Shown here: positions 1-4,985 of the stretch, piece by piece | Layout: every line of letters begins with the position of its first letter | How positions within the stretch are numbered: the stretch's first letter is position 1 | Assembly: GCA_937914965.1 (NCBI GenBank) | Contig: CALGIY010000369.1 | Location: forward strand, 1-6,726 | Length of the DNA stretch: 6,726 nt | Origin: an uncultured Thermoanaerobacteraceae bacterium | GTDB lineage: Bacteria > Bacillota > DSM-12270 > Thermacetogeniales > Thermacetogeniaceae | Direction: 5' to 3' | Notes under the pieces: generated by a model | Seen by the model: the letters and a program-made list of their open reading frames with translations, nothing else | Database searches by the model: none | What the model was told of the DNA's origin: nothing | Program-made: the position numbers and the translations under genes

Positions 1-243
1 CTGTTGCACTTTTTCAGCCTACGGTGCTGTAATCGTGCTCAATGGGAGACTAGAGAACTGGCCATAGAGATGCTGCGGCAGGTCAAAAGAGTAGCCCCTA
101 ATCTCTTCAGAAATGCCGGACCAGGATGCGTAAGGGGCAAGTGCCCAGAAGGAAAGATGACCTGTGGAAAAACCAGAGAGGTAAGGGAGATGTTTATGTC
201 TTTGAGGTCAATCCCCGAGCCAGCAGGACCGTTCCCTTTTTGA
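1..243 (+). CDS. thyX: Flavin-dependent thymidylate synthase ThyX, C-terminal fragment with altered tail
   Basis: ThyX makes dTMP from dUMP using methylenetetrahydrofolate, FAD and NADPH. The frame is open from base 1, so the 5' part lies outside the window. Residues 1-18 ([18 protein letters not shown]) match the ThyX segment that in Thermotoga reads HFLRLRADSHAQWEIR, part of the nucleotide and flavin binding region. Next come a helix ([15 protein letters not shown]) and the Cys-rich tail [16 protein letters not shown] (Cys 43, 48 and 55), which I associate with clostridial ThyX. Family-like sequence continues to about EVREMF (base 195). The remaining 15 or so residues, to the TGA at 241-243, are simply carB DNA read in another frame, so the natural stop has been lost. 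Codon 2 (TTG at 4) is not the start. The family assignment is from recognition of the motif, without a search. Confidence 0.72.
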   Translation: MLHFFSLRCCNRAQWETRELAIEMLRQVKRVAPNLFRNAGPGCVRGKCPEGKMTCGKTREVREMFMSLRSIPEPAGPFPF

Positions 244-914
244 GCAAAATCACAGGGGTGCCCATGGTAGAGTTGGGTACCAAGGTGATGCTGGGAAAAA
301 CTTTGAAGGAATTAGGCTACAAAAGTGGTTTAGTTGAACCTCATTCTCTAGTGGCTGTAAAGGTGCCGGTCTTTTCCTTTGGCAAGCTGACCCAGGTGGA
401 TATTTATCTTGGCCCAGAGATGAAGTCCACAGGAGAAGTGATGGGTGTAGACTACTCTGTACCCCAGGCTCTCTACAAGGGTCTGCTGGCAGCAGGGTGT
501 ACTATACCCCTTTCTGGGAATGTCCTGGTGACCATCGCTGACCGGGACAAAGAGGAGGCACTCCCAATCATTGCCGGGCTGCAGGAGATGGGACTCCACT
601 TTGTAGCCACTCCAGGGACAGCACACTTCCTGCGGAATCGTGGTATCGAGGTAGATGATGTCAATAAGATCGAAGGGGGCTCACCCCATGTGGTCGATCT
701 GATCAACTCCGGTAAGGTCGGGTTTGTGATTAACACCCACAGCGGGGGTAGAGGACCGATCAGGGACGGCTTCCAGATTCGGCGGGCAGCAGTGGAGCGT
801 GGGATTCCCTGCCTTACTTCCCTGGATACAGCCAGGGCGATGATCGACTGTATTGCCTTTATCAGAAGTGGCAGAGAAAGCGCGCTGCTTTCTCTTGACG
901 AATATATCAAATAA
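126..914 (+). CDS. carB: Carbamoyl-phosphate synthase large subunit, C-terminal fragment (5' part missing)
   Basis: Full-length CarB is about 1070 residues and makes carbamoyl phosphate from glutamine-derived ammonia, bicarbonate and two ATP. Only the last 240 or so residues are present. Recognisable CarB begins at about base 183 ([19 protein letters not shown]), the metal-binding strand and loop closing the second ATP-grasp domain. An oligomer-linker stretch follows. The MGS-like allosteric domain starts near residue 131 of this ORF ([12 protein letters not shown]) and includes [33 protein letters not shown] and the conserved end [15 protein letters not shown]. The ATG at 126 opens the ORF, but residues 1-18 come from reading thyX in another frame and do not resemble CarB. 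The frame has a stop at 99-101. As it stands the product lacks both synthetase active sites and should be inactive. It is either a gene remnant or half of an artificial join. Its position directly before pyrK is the normal one. Confidence 0.85.
   Translation: MRKGQVPRRKDDLWKNQRGKGDVYVFEVNPRASRTVPFLSKITGVPMVELGTKVMLGKTLKELGYKSGLVEPHSLVAVKVPVFSFGKLTQVDIYLGPEMKSTGEVMGVDYSVPQALYKGLLAAGCTIPLSGNVLVTIADRDKEEALPIIAGLQEMGLHFVATPGTAHFLRNRGIEVDDVNKIEGGSPHVVDLINSGKVGFVINTHSGGRGPIRDGFQIRRAAVERGIPCLTSLDTARAMIDCIAFIRSGRESALLSLDEYIK
183..196 (+). other. Junction between thyX and carB sequence
   Basis: ThyX-like protein in frame 1 remains family-like to about base 195, and CarB-like protein in frame 3 begins at about 183. 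The two homologies therefore overlap over about a dozen bases (AGGGAGATGTTT), which would fit a join at short microhomology. The exact breakpoint cannot be placed by eye. The thyX part and the carB part have similar base composition, so both could come from one genome. Confidence 0.7.
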
Positions 915-928
915 TAGAATCTTTTGTT

Positions 929-957
929 TTGATGAATAAGGCTAATCATGTTATGAT
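929..957 (+). promoter_or_regulatory. Probable sigma-A-type promoter upstream of pyrK (extended -10)
   Basis: In the 84-base gap after carB there is TTGATG (929-934, 4 of 6 to TTGACA), a 17-base spacer and TATGAT (952-957, 5 of 6 to TATAAT). A TG dinucleotide sits one base before the -10, which is the extended -10 form common in Gram-positive bacteria. The -10 lies within a small palindrome, ATCAT-GTT-ATGAT (945-957). The transcript would start near 964, about 35 bases before pyrK. This would let pyrK-pyrE be expressed independently of carB. It is a pattern match only, with no transcript evidence. Confidence 0.45.
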
Positions 958-998
958 CCTGAAGTGTTTGATGATAAAATTTAGAAGGAGTAGAAAAA

Positions 999-1784
999 AT
1001 GAACGGACCAGGTGAATTTATCTGCAGGGTAAGTGCACAGGTCTCACTGGCCTCTGATTCTTACCTGCTCAAGCTGGAGGCACCTACTCTGGCATGGACC
1101 ACTTCTCCTGGCCAGTTTGCCATGCTGCAGTGTGGTGAGGGGCTTGACCCCTTTTTGAGGCGTCCTCTGAGCATACACCAAGTAGAAAGAAAGCGTGGTG
1201 TAGTCTATTTTCTCTATCAGGTCAGGGGACAGGGAACGAGATGGCTGGCCAAAAGGAGTAAGGGAGACATGATTCCACTGCTGGGGCCCTTGGGGCGAGG
1301 TTTTACAGTCAACCCAGCAGGGGGTAAGGGACTGCTCGTTGGTGCTGGCATGGGGGTGGCTCCACTCCTTTTACTTGCCTCTGAACTGGCGAATCAACAG
1401 TGGGAAGTGGTTACTCTCATGGGTGCGCAAACCGCATCAGGGATCTTGCGCCCCGATGCTTTTATGGATTATGGTGAAGTTAGAACCGCAACAGATGACG
1501 GATCCAGCGGTATGAAGGGTACGATTCTTGACCTGTTGAACAAGGAACTTGATGACTCATCCTACGATATGATCTTTGCTTGTGGGCCGCTGCCGGTATT
1601 GAAGGGAGTCCAGAGCATAAGTATTGATCAGGGAATTCCCGCTGAGCTTTCCTTAGAGGAAAGGATGGCCTGCGGTGTAGGTGCCTGCCTAGGGTGTACC
1701 TGTGGAGGCGCTGATGGAGAGTACCTGAGAGTCTGCCAAGAAGGACCGGTTTTTAAAGCTGGGGAGGTGGACATCGATGGCTGA
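999..1784 (+). CDS. pyrK: Dihydroorotate dehydrogenase B (NAD+), electron transfer subunit PyrK
   Basis: PyrK is the iron-sulfur flavoprotein subunit that passes electrons from the FMN of PyrD to NAD+ in the cytoplasmic PyrD2PyrK2 complex. The 261-residue length is normal. From N to C it shows a ferredoxin-reductase-like FAD barrel (about 1-100) with the FAD motif LRRPLSIH (53-60) and GPLGRGF (96-102). The NAD(P)-binding domain follows, with LLVGAGMGVAPLLLLA (112-127) and FACGPLPVLKGV (193-204). The C-terminal [2Fe-2S] domain carries Cys225, 230, 233 and 246 in the pattern CGVGACLGCTC...VCQEGPVF. Cys235 is an extra cysteine. The ATG at 999 has AGAAGGAG at 983-990, spaced by 8 bases. The gene ends 8 bases inside pyrD, which implies translational coupling that suits two subunits of one enzyme. 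Confidence 0.96.
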   Translation: MNGPGEFICRVSAQVSLASDSYLLKLEAPTLAWTTSPGQFAMLQCGEGLDPFLRRPLSIHQVERKRGVVYFLYQVRGQGTRWLAKRSKGDMIPLLGPLGRGFTVNPAGGKGLLVGAGMGVAPLLLLASELANQQWEVVTLMGAQTASGILRPDAFMDYGEVRTATDDGSSGMKGTILDLLNKELDDSSYDMIFACGPLPVLKGVQSISIDQGIPAELSLEERMACGVGACLGCTCGGADGEYLRVCQEGPVFKAGEVDIDG

Positions 1785-2688
1785 CCTCTCGGTGAACCTT
1801 GCTGGAATCAAAATGAAGAATCCGGTGATGTCTGCTTCTGGGACCTTTGGTTCCGGAAGCGAATATGCCAGTTTATTTGATATTAGTAAGATGGGGGCTT
1901 TGGTGACCAAGGGACTGACCCTTAGACCCCGCGCGGGAAATAAGCCGCCGCGCATCTGTGAAACCCCTGCCGGGCTGCTGAATGCTGTGGGTCTTCAGAA
2001 CCCCGGTGTTGAGGCCTTTATCAGTGATGTTCTGCCAGAGATGCTTGGCTTCGGTGTGCCTGTGATCGCCAATATCGCCGGCAGTACAACAGATGAGTTT
2101 GTTGAAATGGCAAGGCAGCTCTCCGGAACAGGTATAGTGGGTCTGGAGATCAATATCTCTTGCCCCAATGTGAAGACCGGGGGGATGGCACTGGGGACAG
2201 TACCAGAGGTGGCTGCCCAGGTGGTAGAAGCGGTGGTCAAGGAAACAGATCTCCCGGTAATCGTAAAGCTGACCCCCAATGTGACAAATATTGTGGAGCT
2301 CGCCAGAGCAGTGGCAGGTGCAGGGGCTGATGCCCTCTCCTTGATCAATACCCTTGTTGGTATGGTGATCGATGTAGAGCAGAGGAAGCCGGTGCTGGGC
2401 AATGTTGTTGGTGGATTATCTGGTCCCGCTATCCGCCCAGTTGGAGTCTGGGCCGTCTGGCAGGTGGCTCAGGCTGTGGATATTCCTATTGTCGGTATGG
2501 GCGGTATCTGTACCGGACAGGATGCCCTGGAGTTCATTCTAGCAGGCGCTTCTGCAGTTGCGGTTGGCTCTGCGTTTTTCAATAATCCTATGGCTGCGGT
2601 TAGGATCATCACTGAACTGGATGAATACTGCACCAAACATGGAGTGGACAAACTGCAAGATCTTGTTGGGGCTGCTTGGAAAGAATAA
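1777..2688 (+). CDS. pyrD: Dihydroorotate dehydrogenase B (NAD+), catalytic subunit PyrD
   Basis: PyrD oxidises dihydroorotate to orotate on an FMN in a TIM barrel. It is class 1B and pairs with PyrK encoded just upstream. The 303-residue length is typical. Visible motifs are NPVMSASGTFG (15-25), LVTKGLTLRPR (42-52) with the FMN-contacting Lys45, the substrate region NAVGLQNPG (69-77), and the catalytic loop NISCPNVKTGG (127-136) with Cys129 as the active-site base. Class 1B and 1A enzymes use Cys at this position, class 2 enzymes Ser. KLTPN (164-168), NT (191-192), GGLSGPAIRP (212-221) and the FMN phosphate sites GMGGI (240-244) and VGSAFF (263-268) complete the set. The start ATG at 1777 has GGGGAGG at 1761-1767 and overlaps the end of pyrK by 8 bases. 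No key residue is missing. Confidence 0.96.
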   Translation: MADLSVNLAGIKMKNPVMSASGTFGSGSEYASLFDISKMGALVTKGLTLRPRAGNKPPRICETPAGLLNAVGLQNPGVEAFISDVLPEMLGFGVPVIANIAGSTTDEFVEMARQLSGTGIVGLEINISCPNVKTGGMALGTVPEVAAQVVEAVVKETDLPVIVKLTPNVTNIVELARAVAGAGADALSLINTLVGMVIDVEQRKPVLGNVVGGLSGPAIRPVGVWAVWQVAQAVDIPIVGMGGICTGQDALEFILAGASAVAVGSAFFNNPMAAVRIITELDEYCTKHGVDKLQDLVGAAWKE

Positions 2689-2710
2689 GCAGTATGGAAG
2701 GAGAAAAAGG

Positions 2711-3430
2711 ATGCAGGCAAAAGATAGATTAATTGTAGCACTTGATGTTCCTGAAAGAGAGCATGCACTTGAACTGGTTTCGAAGGTGCATGACTGCTGT
2801 GGTATGTTCAAGATTGGGCTGGAGCCTTTTTGCAACTTTGGTCCCGCTTTTGTGAATGAAATCCATGACCGTGGTGGGAAAATCTTTTTGGATCTTAAAT
2901 TTCATGATATACCCCGTACAGCTGCTCAGGCGGGGCGGGCTGCTGCACGTTTGGGGGTAGAGATGTTCAATGTTCACATTGCTGGTGGCCGCGAGATGAT
3001 GAAGGCGGTTGTGGAGGCTGTAAAGGAAGAGACAGCAGGAAAGAAAACCCCGAAGATTCTCGGTGTCACAGTGCTGACCAGCCTTGGGGCAGAGGAACTG
3101 CCCAGGGATTTGGGGATCAATAGATCACCCTTAGAACAGGTGGTTTTCTGGGCAAAAGAGGCCCAGGAGTGTGGGCTCTCCGGTGTTGTAGCCTCCCCCA
3201 AAGAGATCTCAGCGATCCGTGAAAACTGCGGCCGTGACTTCTTGATAGTTACACCCGGAATCAGACCTGCAGGAGCCGGAACTGGTGACCAGAAGCGGAT
3301 CAGCACCCCGGCAGATGCAGTCAAGAGTGGGGTAGACTACATTGTAGTGGGGCGACCTATCGTGCAGGCGCCAGATCCGCGGCAGGCGGCATTGGATATT
3401 GTTAAAGAAATGGAGGAAGCTATAAAATGA
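2711..3430 (+). CDS. pyrF: Orotidine 5'-phosphate decarboxylase PyrF
   Basis: PyrF decarboxylates OMP to UMP, the last step of the pathway. The 239-residue protein is a normal short bacterial (group I) form. Key residues are Asp11 in VALDVP, Lys34 in FKIGLEPF, and the catalytic Asp-Lys-Asp array in DLKFHDIP (61-68, Asp61, Lys63, Asp66). Later come GVTVLTSL (118-125), the phosphate loop TPGIRP (181-186) and VVGRPI (212-217). The start is ATG 2711, because GGAAGGAG lies at 2696-2703 and the protein there opens MQAKDRLIVALDVP as in the family. The frame is open further upstream to 2558, but that extension would lie inside pyrD and has no family match. The stop TGA overlaps the pyrE start as ATGA (3427-3430), which indicates coupled translation. 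Confidence 0.96.
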   Translation: MQAKDRLIVALDVPEREHALELVSKVHDCCGMFKIGLEPFCNFGPAFVNEIHDRGGKIFLDLKFHDIPRTAAQAGRAAARLGVEMFNVHIAGGREMMKAVVEAVKEETAGKKTPKILGVTVLTSLGAEELPRDLGINRSPLEQVVFWAKEAQECGLSGVVASPKEISAIRENCGRDFLIVTPGIRPAGAGTGDQKRISTPADAVKSGVDYIVVGRPIVQAPDPRQAALDIVKEMEEAIK

Positions 3431-3999
3431 CCGAACAGGAACTGATTGAAGTATTTAAAGAGCGGGGAGCTCTGTTAGAGGGGCATTTTCGTTTAACCTC
3501 GGGTCTGCACAGCAACCGCTATATTCAGTGTGCCCAGGTACTTAAATACCCTGATCTGTCCGCAGAACTGGGTAAAGAACTTGCTGAAAACTTTCGTGAA
3601 CTGGATGTGGAATTAGTGGTGGGTCCTGCCATCGGGGGGATTATTGTTGCCCAAGATGTAGGGCGTGCCCTGGGAGTGCCGGCGATTTTCACAGAGCGTG
3701 AACAGGGAAAGATGACCCTGCGCCGTGGTTTCGAGATCAAAGCAGGAACAAGGATTGTGGTAGTAGAGGATGTTATTACCACCGGTGGCTCTACCAAGGA
3801 AGTAATCGACTTGGTCAAGGAACATGGTGGTGTTGTAGTAGGTGTCGGCTCCCTGGTAGACCGCCACAGCGGTGATCTTGATTTCGGTGTATCTTTTCGC
3901 CCGCTGCTTAAACTCTCTATTGAAACCTATTCCCCTGATGACTGCCCCTTGTGCCAGAAGGGCCTTCCTGTAGTAAAACCCGGAAGCCGGAAAGAGTAG
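3427..3999 (+). CDS. pyrE: Orotate phosphoribosyltransferase PyrE
   Basis: PyrE transfers ribose-5-phosphate from PRPP to orotate to make OMP. The 190-residue protein has the N-terminal hood and substrate loop LTSGLHSNRYIQC (23-35), VGPAIGGIIVA (65-75), the catalytic flexible loop around FTEREQGKMTLRRGF (88-102) and the PRPP-binding signature VVVEDVITTGGST (111-123). The tail contains CPLCQKG (173-179). This CxxC-bearing C-terminus is a trait I associate with the clostridial/Thermus-type branch of PyrE. The start ATG overlaps the pyrF stop, and GGAGG lies at 3412-3416. PyrE closes the operon: the next gene-like sequences are unrelated to pyrimidines. Confidence 0.95.
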   Translation: MTEQELIEVFKERGALLEGHFRLTSGLHSNRYIQCAQVLKYPDLSAELGKELAENFRELDVELVVGPAIGGIIVAQDVGRALGVPAIFTEREQGKMTLRRGFEIKAGTRIVVVEDVITTGGSTKEVIDLVKEHGGVVVGVGSLVDRHSGDLDFGVSFRPLLKLSIETYSPDDCPLCQKGLPVVKPGSRKE

Positions 4000-4027
4000 T
4001 GGCAGTGGGACGTTTTGTTTGCCACTA
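3997..4027 (+). terminator. Inverted repeat at the pyrE stop codon, possible weak terminator
   Basis: TAGTGGCA (3997-4004) and TGCCACTA (4020-4027) are perfect reverse complements with a 15-base loop. The left arm contains the pyrE stop TAG. The loop is long and no T-run follows the right arm, so it is not a classical intrinsic terminator. It may instead protect the mRNA 3' end or be coincidental. It is recorded because it sits exactly at the end of the operon. Confidence 0.3.
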
Positions 4028-4231
4028 TCCAGGAGTTCCCAGGGCCTGGCACCAAAAAAACCGATAAAAATAAAAGGGATTGAAGTTCACCTTACAAGAG
4101 CTCTAACAGGTTACCATGTTGGCCTGCTGCATACTGAAAATAGTGTCATGGATGTTTGGTTTAACAAGTTCCCTTTGGGATTCATTGACTTAAATTCTTT
4201 CCGCTTTTATACTGCGGAAAAGGGGGCATAG
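4019..4231 (+). pseudogene. 70-codon ORF resembling the C-terminus of an IS481-like DDE transposase (remnant)
   Basis: The frame is open from 3977 to a TAG at 4229-4231, with only a TTG (4019) as possible start and no ribosome site. The protein from about residue 20 reads as a small beta-rich tail: VHLTRALTGYHVGLL, MDVWFNKFPLGFIDL, SFRF. The spacing ALxGxxVGL...VWFxxxxLGxIDL...RF recalls the C-terminal barrel that follows the integrase core in IS481-type transposases. The catalytic DDE domain is absent, so at most this is the 3' stump of an insertion sequence lying directly behind pyrE. The match is from memory of the pattern, and the ORF could equally be an unknown small protein. It has no ATG, no ribosome site and no obvious partner. 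Confidence 0.4.
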
Positions 4232-4257
4232 TGTTACCTATGTCCTGAACCTGTACC
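4232..4257 (+). repeat. Possible right terminal inverted repeat of the decayed insertion sequence
   Basis: Immediately after the transposase-like ORF comes TGTTACCTATGTCCTGAACC (4232-4251), ending near GTACC at 4257. Its reverse complement, starting GGTACAGGTTCAGGACATAG, resembles terminal repeats I associate with IS481-like elements. No matching left copy is visible between pyrE and the ORF, which would fit loss of the left end. This identification rests on resemblance only. Confidence 0.3.
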
Positions 4258-4267
4258 GAATGATAGA

Positions 4268-4274
4268 AGGGGGA
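4268..4274 (+). promoter_or_regulatory. Ribosome binding site that fixes a TTG start at 4281
   Basis: AGGGGGAG (4267/4268-4274) lies 6 bases before TTG 4281. The in-frame ATG at 4260 has no Shine-Dalgarno sequence before it and would place this site inside the coding region. The TTG start also places the hydrophobic helix right at the N-terminus. Confidence 0.6.
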
Positions 4275-4280
4275 GATTAT

Positions 4281-4868
4281 TTGATAGCTATTCTCTTTTT
4301 GCTGTTGTTGATTCCGCTGCTTTTTATTTTGTTGTTTTTTAATGTGGCAACCTTTTCTTTCGCTCGCTTGGGGATGTCCCAGACAGGAGCATTTTTGTTT
4401 TTAACGGCCTCTATTATAGGAAGTCTGATCAATATTCCTCTTTCCCGGAGGCGTACGATGGTGCAGAATCCCCAGGGATATCCCTTGTCGATGTTTTTCT
4501 TTTATTACCCTCCTGTTGTTCAGGAGCAGGTGATCTGCTTGAATGTTGGGGGTGCTGGGCTCCCAGTGCTTCTTTCCCTTTACCTGTTGCTGGGTGGGAG
4601 GGCACCCTTTTGGCCAACCTTACTGGCCGTAGTTTTGGTTACTATTGTGGCCAAAATGATGGCCCGGCCAAAACCTGGTGTAGGTATTGTGATGCCTGCC
4701 TTTATTCCTCCTCTGGTTGCAGTGGCTGCTGCTTTGATCCTGGCACCCAGTGGGCATACAGCTCCTGTGGCGTATGTGGCCGGGGCTATGGGTAGAAATT
4801 TTTTTCCTAATTTCATTTATACTGTGTCTCCGTTTCAATTATATTTTCACTTTATAATATTAGCATAA
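4281..4868 (+). CDS. DUF1614-like integral membrane protein, C-terminus replaced
   Basis: This polytopic membrane protein of unknown function has a pattern I recognise as DUF1614 (COG4089). From the TTG start the reading is 195 residues. Membrane segments lie at about 1-22, 37-53, 87-104, 113-127 and 140-158. Conserved-looking motifs are FARLGMS (28-34), GSLINIPL (47-54), NVGGAGLPVLLSLYLLL (88-104), ARPKPGVGIVMPAFIPPL (128-145) and AYVAGAMG (164-171). In the family the last motif is normally followed by a TLIGADLLNL-like segment and a glycine-rich end (GGAGTFDGIF). Here, after base 4793, the protein turns into RNFFPNFIYTVSPFQLYFHF and stops within AT-rich DNA. The last 24 residues are therefore probably foreign and some 45 native residues are missing. 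An intact ORF could begin at ATG 4260, but the ribosome site favours TTG 4281. Function in this form is doubtful. Confidence 0.7.
   Translation: MIAILFLLLLIPLLFILLFFNVATFSFARLGMSQTGAFLFLTASIIGSLINIPLSRRRTMVQNPQGYPLSMFFFYYPPVVQEQVICLNVGGAGLPVLLSLYLLLGGRAPFWPTLLAVVLVTIVAKMMARPKPGVGIVMPAFIPPLVAVAAALILAPSGHTAPVAYVAGAMGRNFFPNFIYTVSPFQLYFHFIILA
4790..4800 (+). other. Composition and homology break: end of the pyr/DUF1614 block
   Basis: Up to GGGCTATGGGT (ending 4793) the DNA is balanced in composition and encodes conserved DUF1614 sequence. From 4794 on (AGAAATTTTTTTCC) it is strongly AT-rich and stays so to the window end. The conserved protein pattern stops at the same base. This marks the join of two DNA blocks of different origin or history. 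Confidence 0.65.
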
Positions 4869-4883
4869 TTAAGTGAAAATATA
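4840..4883 (+). repeat. 13-bp perfect inverted repeat at the end of the truncated DUF1614 ORF
   Basis: TATATTTTCACTT (4840-4852) is the exact reverse complement of AAGTGAAAATATA (4871-4883), separated by 18 bases that include the stop TAA at 4866-4868. The stem is AT-rich and no T-run follows on either side. It could be a terminator of the gene that originally lay left of the AT-rich block, an operator for the gene at 4986, or a mobile-element end. The sequence does not decide between these. Confidence 0.5.
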
Positions 4884-4985
4884 TAGGATACTAGGATAGT
4901 TTCATGTATAATTAAGAAGACCATGAAATTTTATTTATACTTATAACTATGTAATATTCTAAATTACAAAGGGAGGCCATGGAAA
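4869..4985 (+). promoter_or_regulatory. AT-rich leader of the CWB2 gene with candidate promoter elements
   Basis: The leader holds a tandem repeat TAGGATAC/TAGGATAG (4884-4899) and a perfect -10 hexamer TATAAT (4907-4912) without a good -35. A second candidate pair is TTAAGA (4912-4917), an 18-base spacer and TATACT (4936-4941). TTTCATG (4900-4906) and CATGAAA (4922-4928) form a 7-bp inverted repeat followed by a T-rich run. The Shine-Dalgarno GGGAGG (4971-4976) lies 9 bases before ATG 4986. The ATG at 4979 is nearer, but it reads only seven codons before a stop. A promoter must lie here if the gene is expressed, but the exact element is uncertain. Confidence 0.35.

Noticed and set aside
126..182. 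ATG at 126 as the true start of a short stand-alone CarB-type protein
   Set aside because: The first 18 residues are thyX DNA in another frame, there is no ribosome site, and CarB similarity begins in the middle of an ATP-grasp strand.
1..914. A genuine ThyX-CarB bifunctional fusion through a frameshift
   Set aside because: The two parts are in different frames, no slippery sequence is evident, and such a fusion would carry only a catalytically dead end of CarB.
473..949. 158-codon reverse-strand ORF opposite carB
   Set aside because: It is a shadow of the carB frame with no recognisable protein features or start signals. The same holds for the other reverse ORFs across the pyr genes, such as 1995-2402 and 2974-3324.
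945..998. PyrR-type attenuator or riboswitch before pyrK
   Set aside because: The gap is only 84 bases and shows only a 3-base-loop palindrome at the -10. There are no competing stems and no T-run terminator.
2558..2710. Longer PyrF beginning at 2558
   Set aside because: The extension lies inside pyrD, has no family match, and the start at 2711 has an excellent ribosome site and the conserved N-terminus.
4610..4795. Small ORFs in other frames within the DUF1614 gene
   Set aside because: Their sequences are low-complexity by-products of the hydrophobic coding frame, without ribosome sites.
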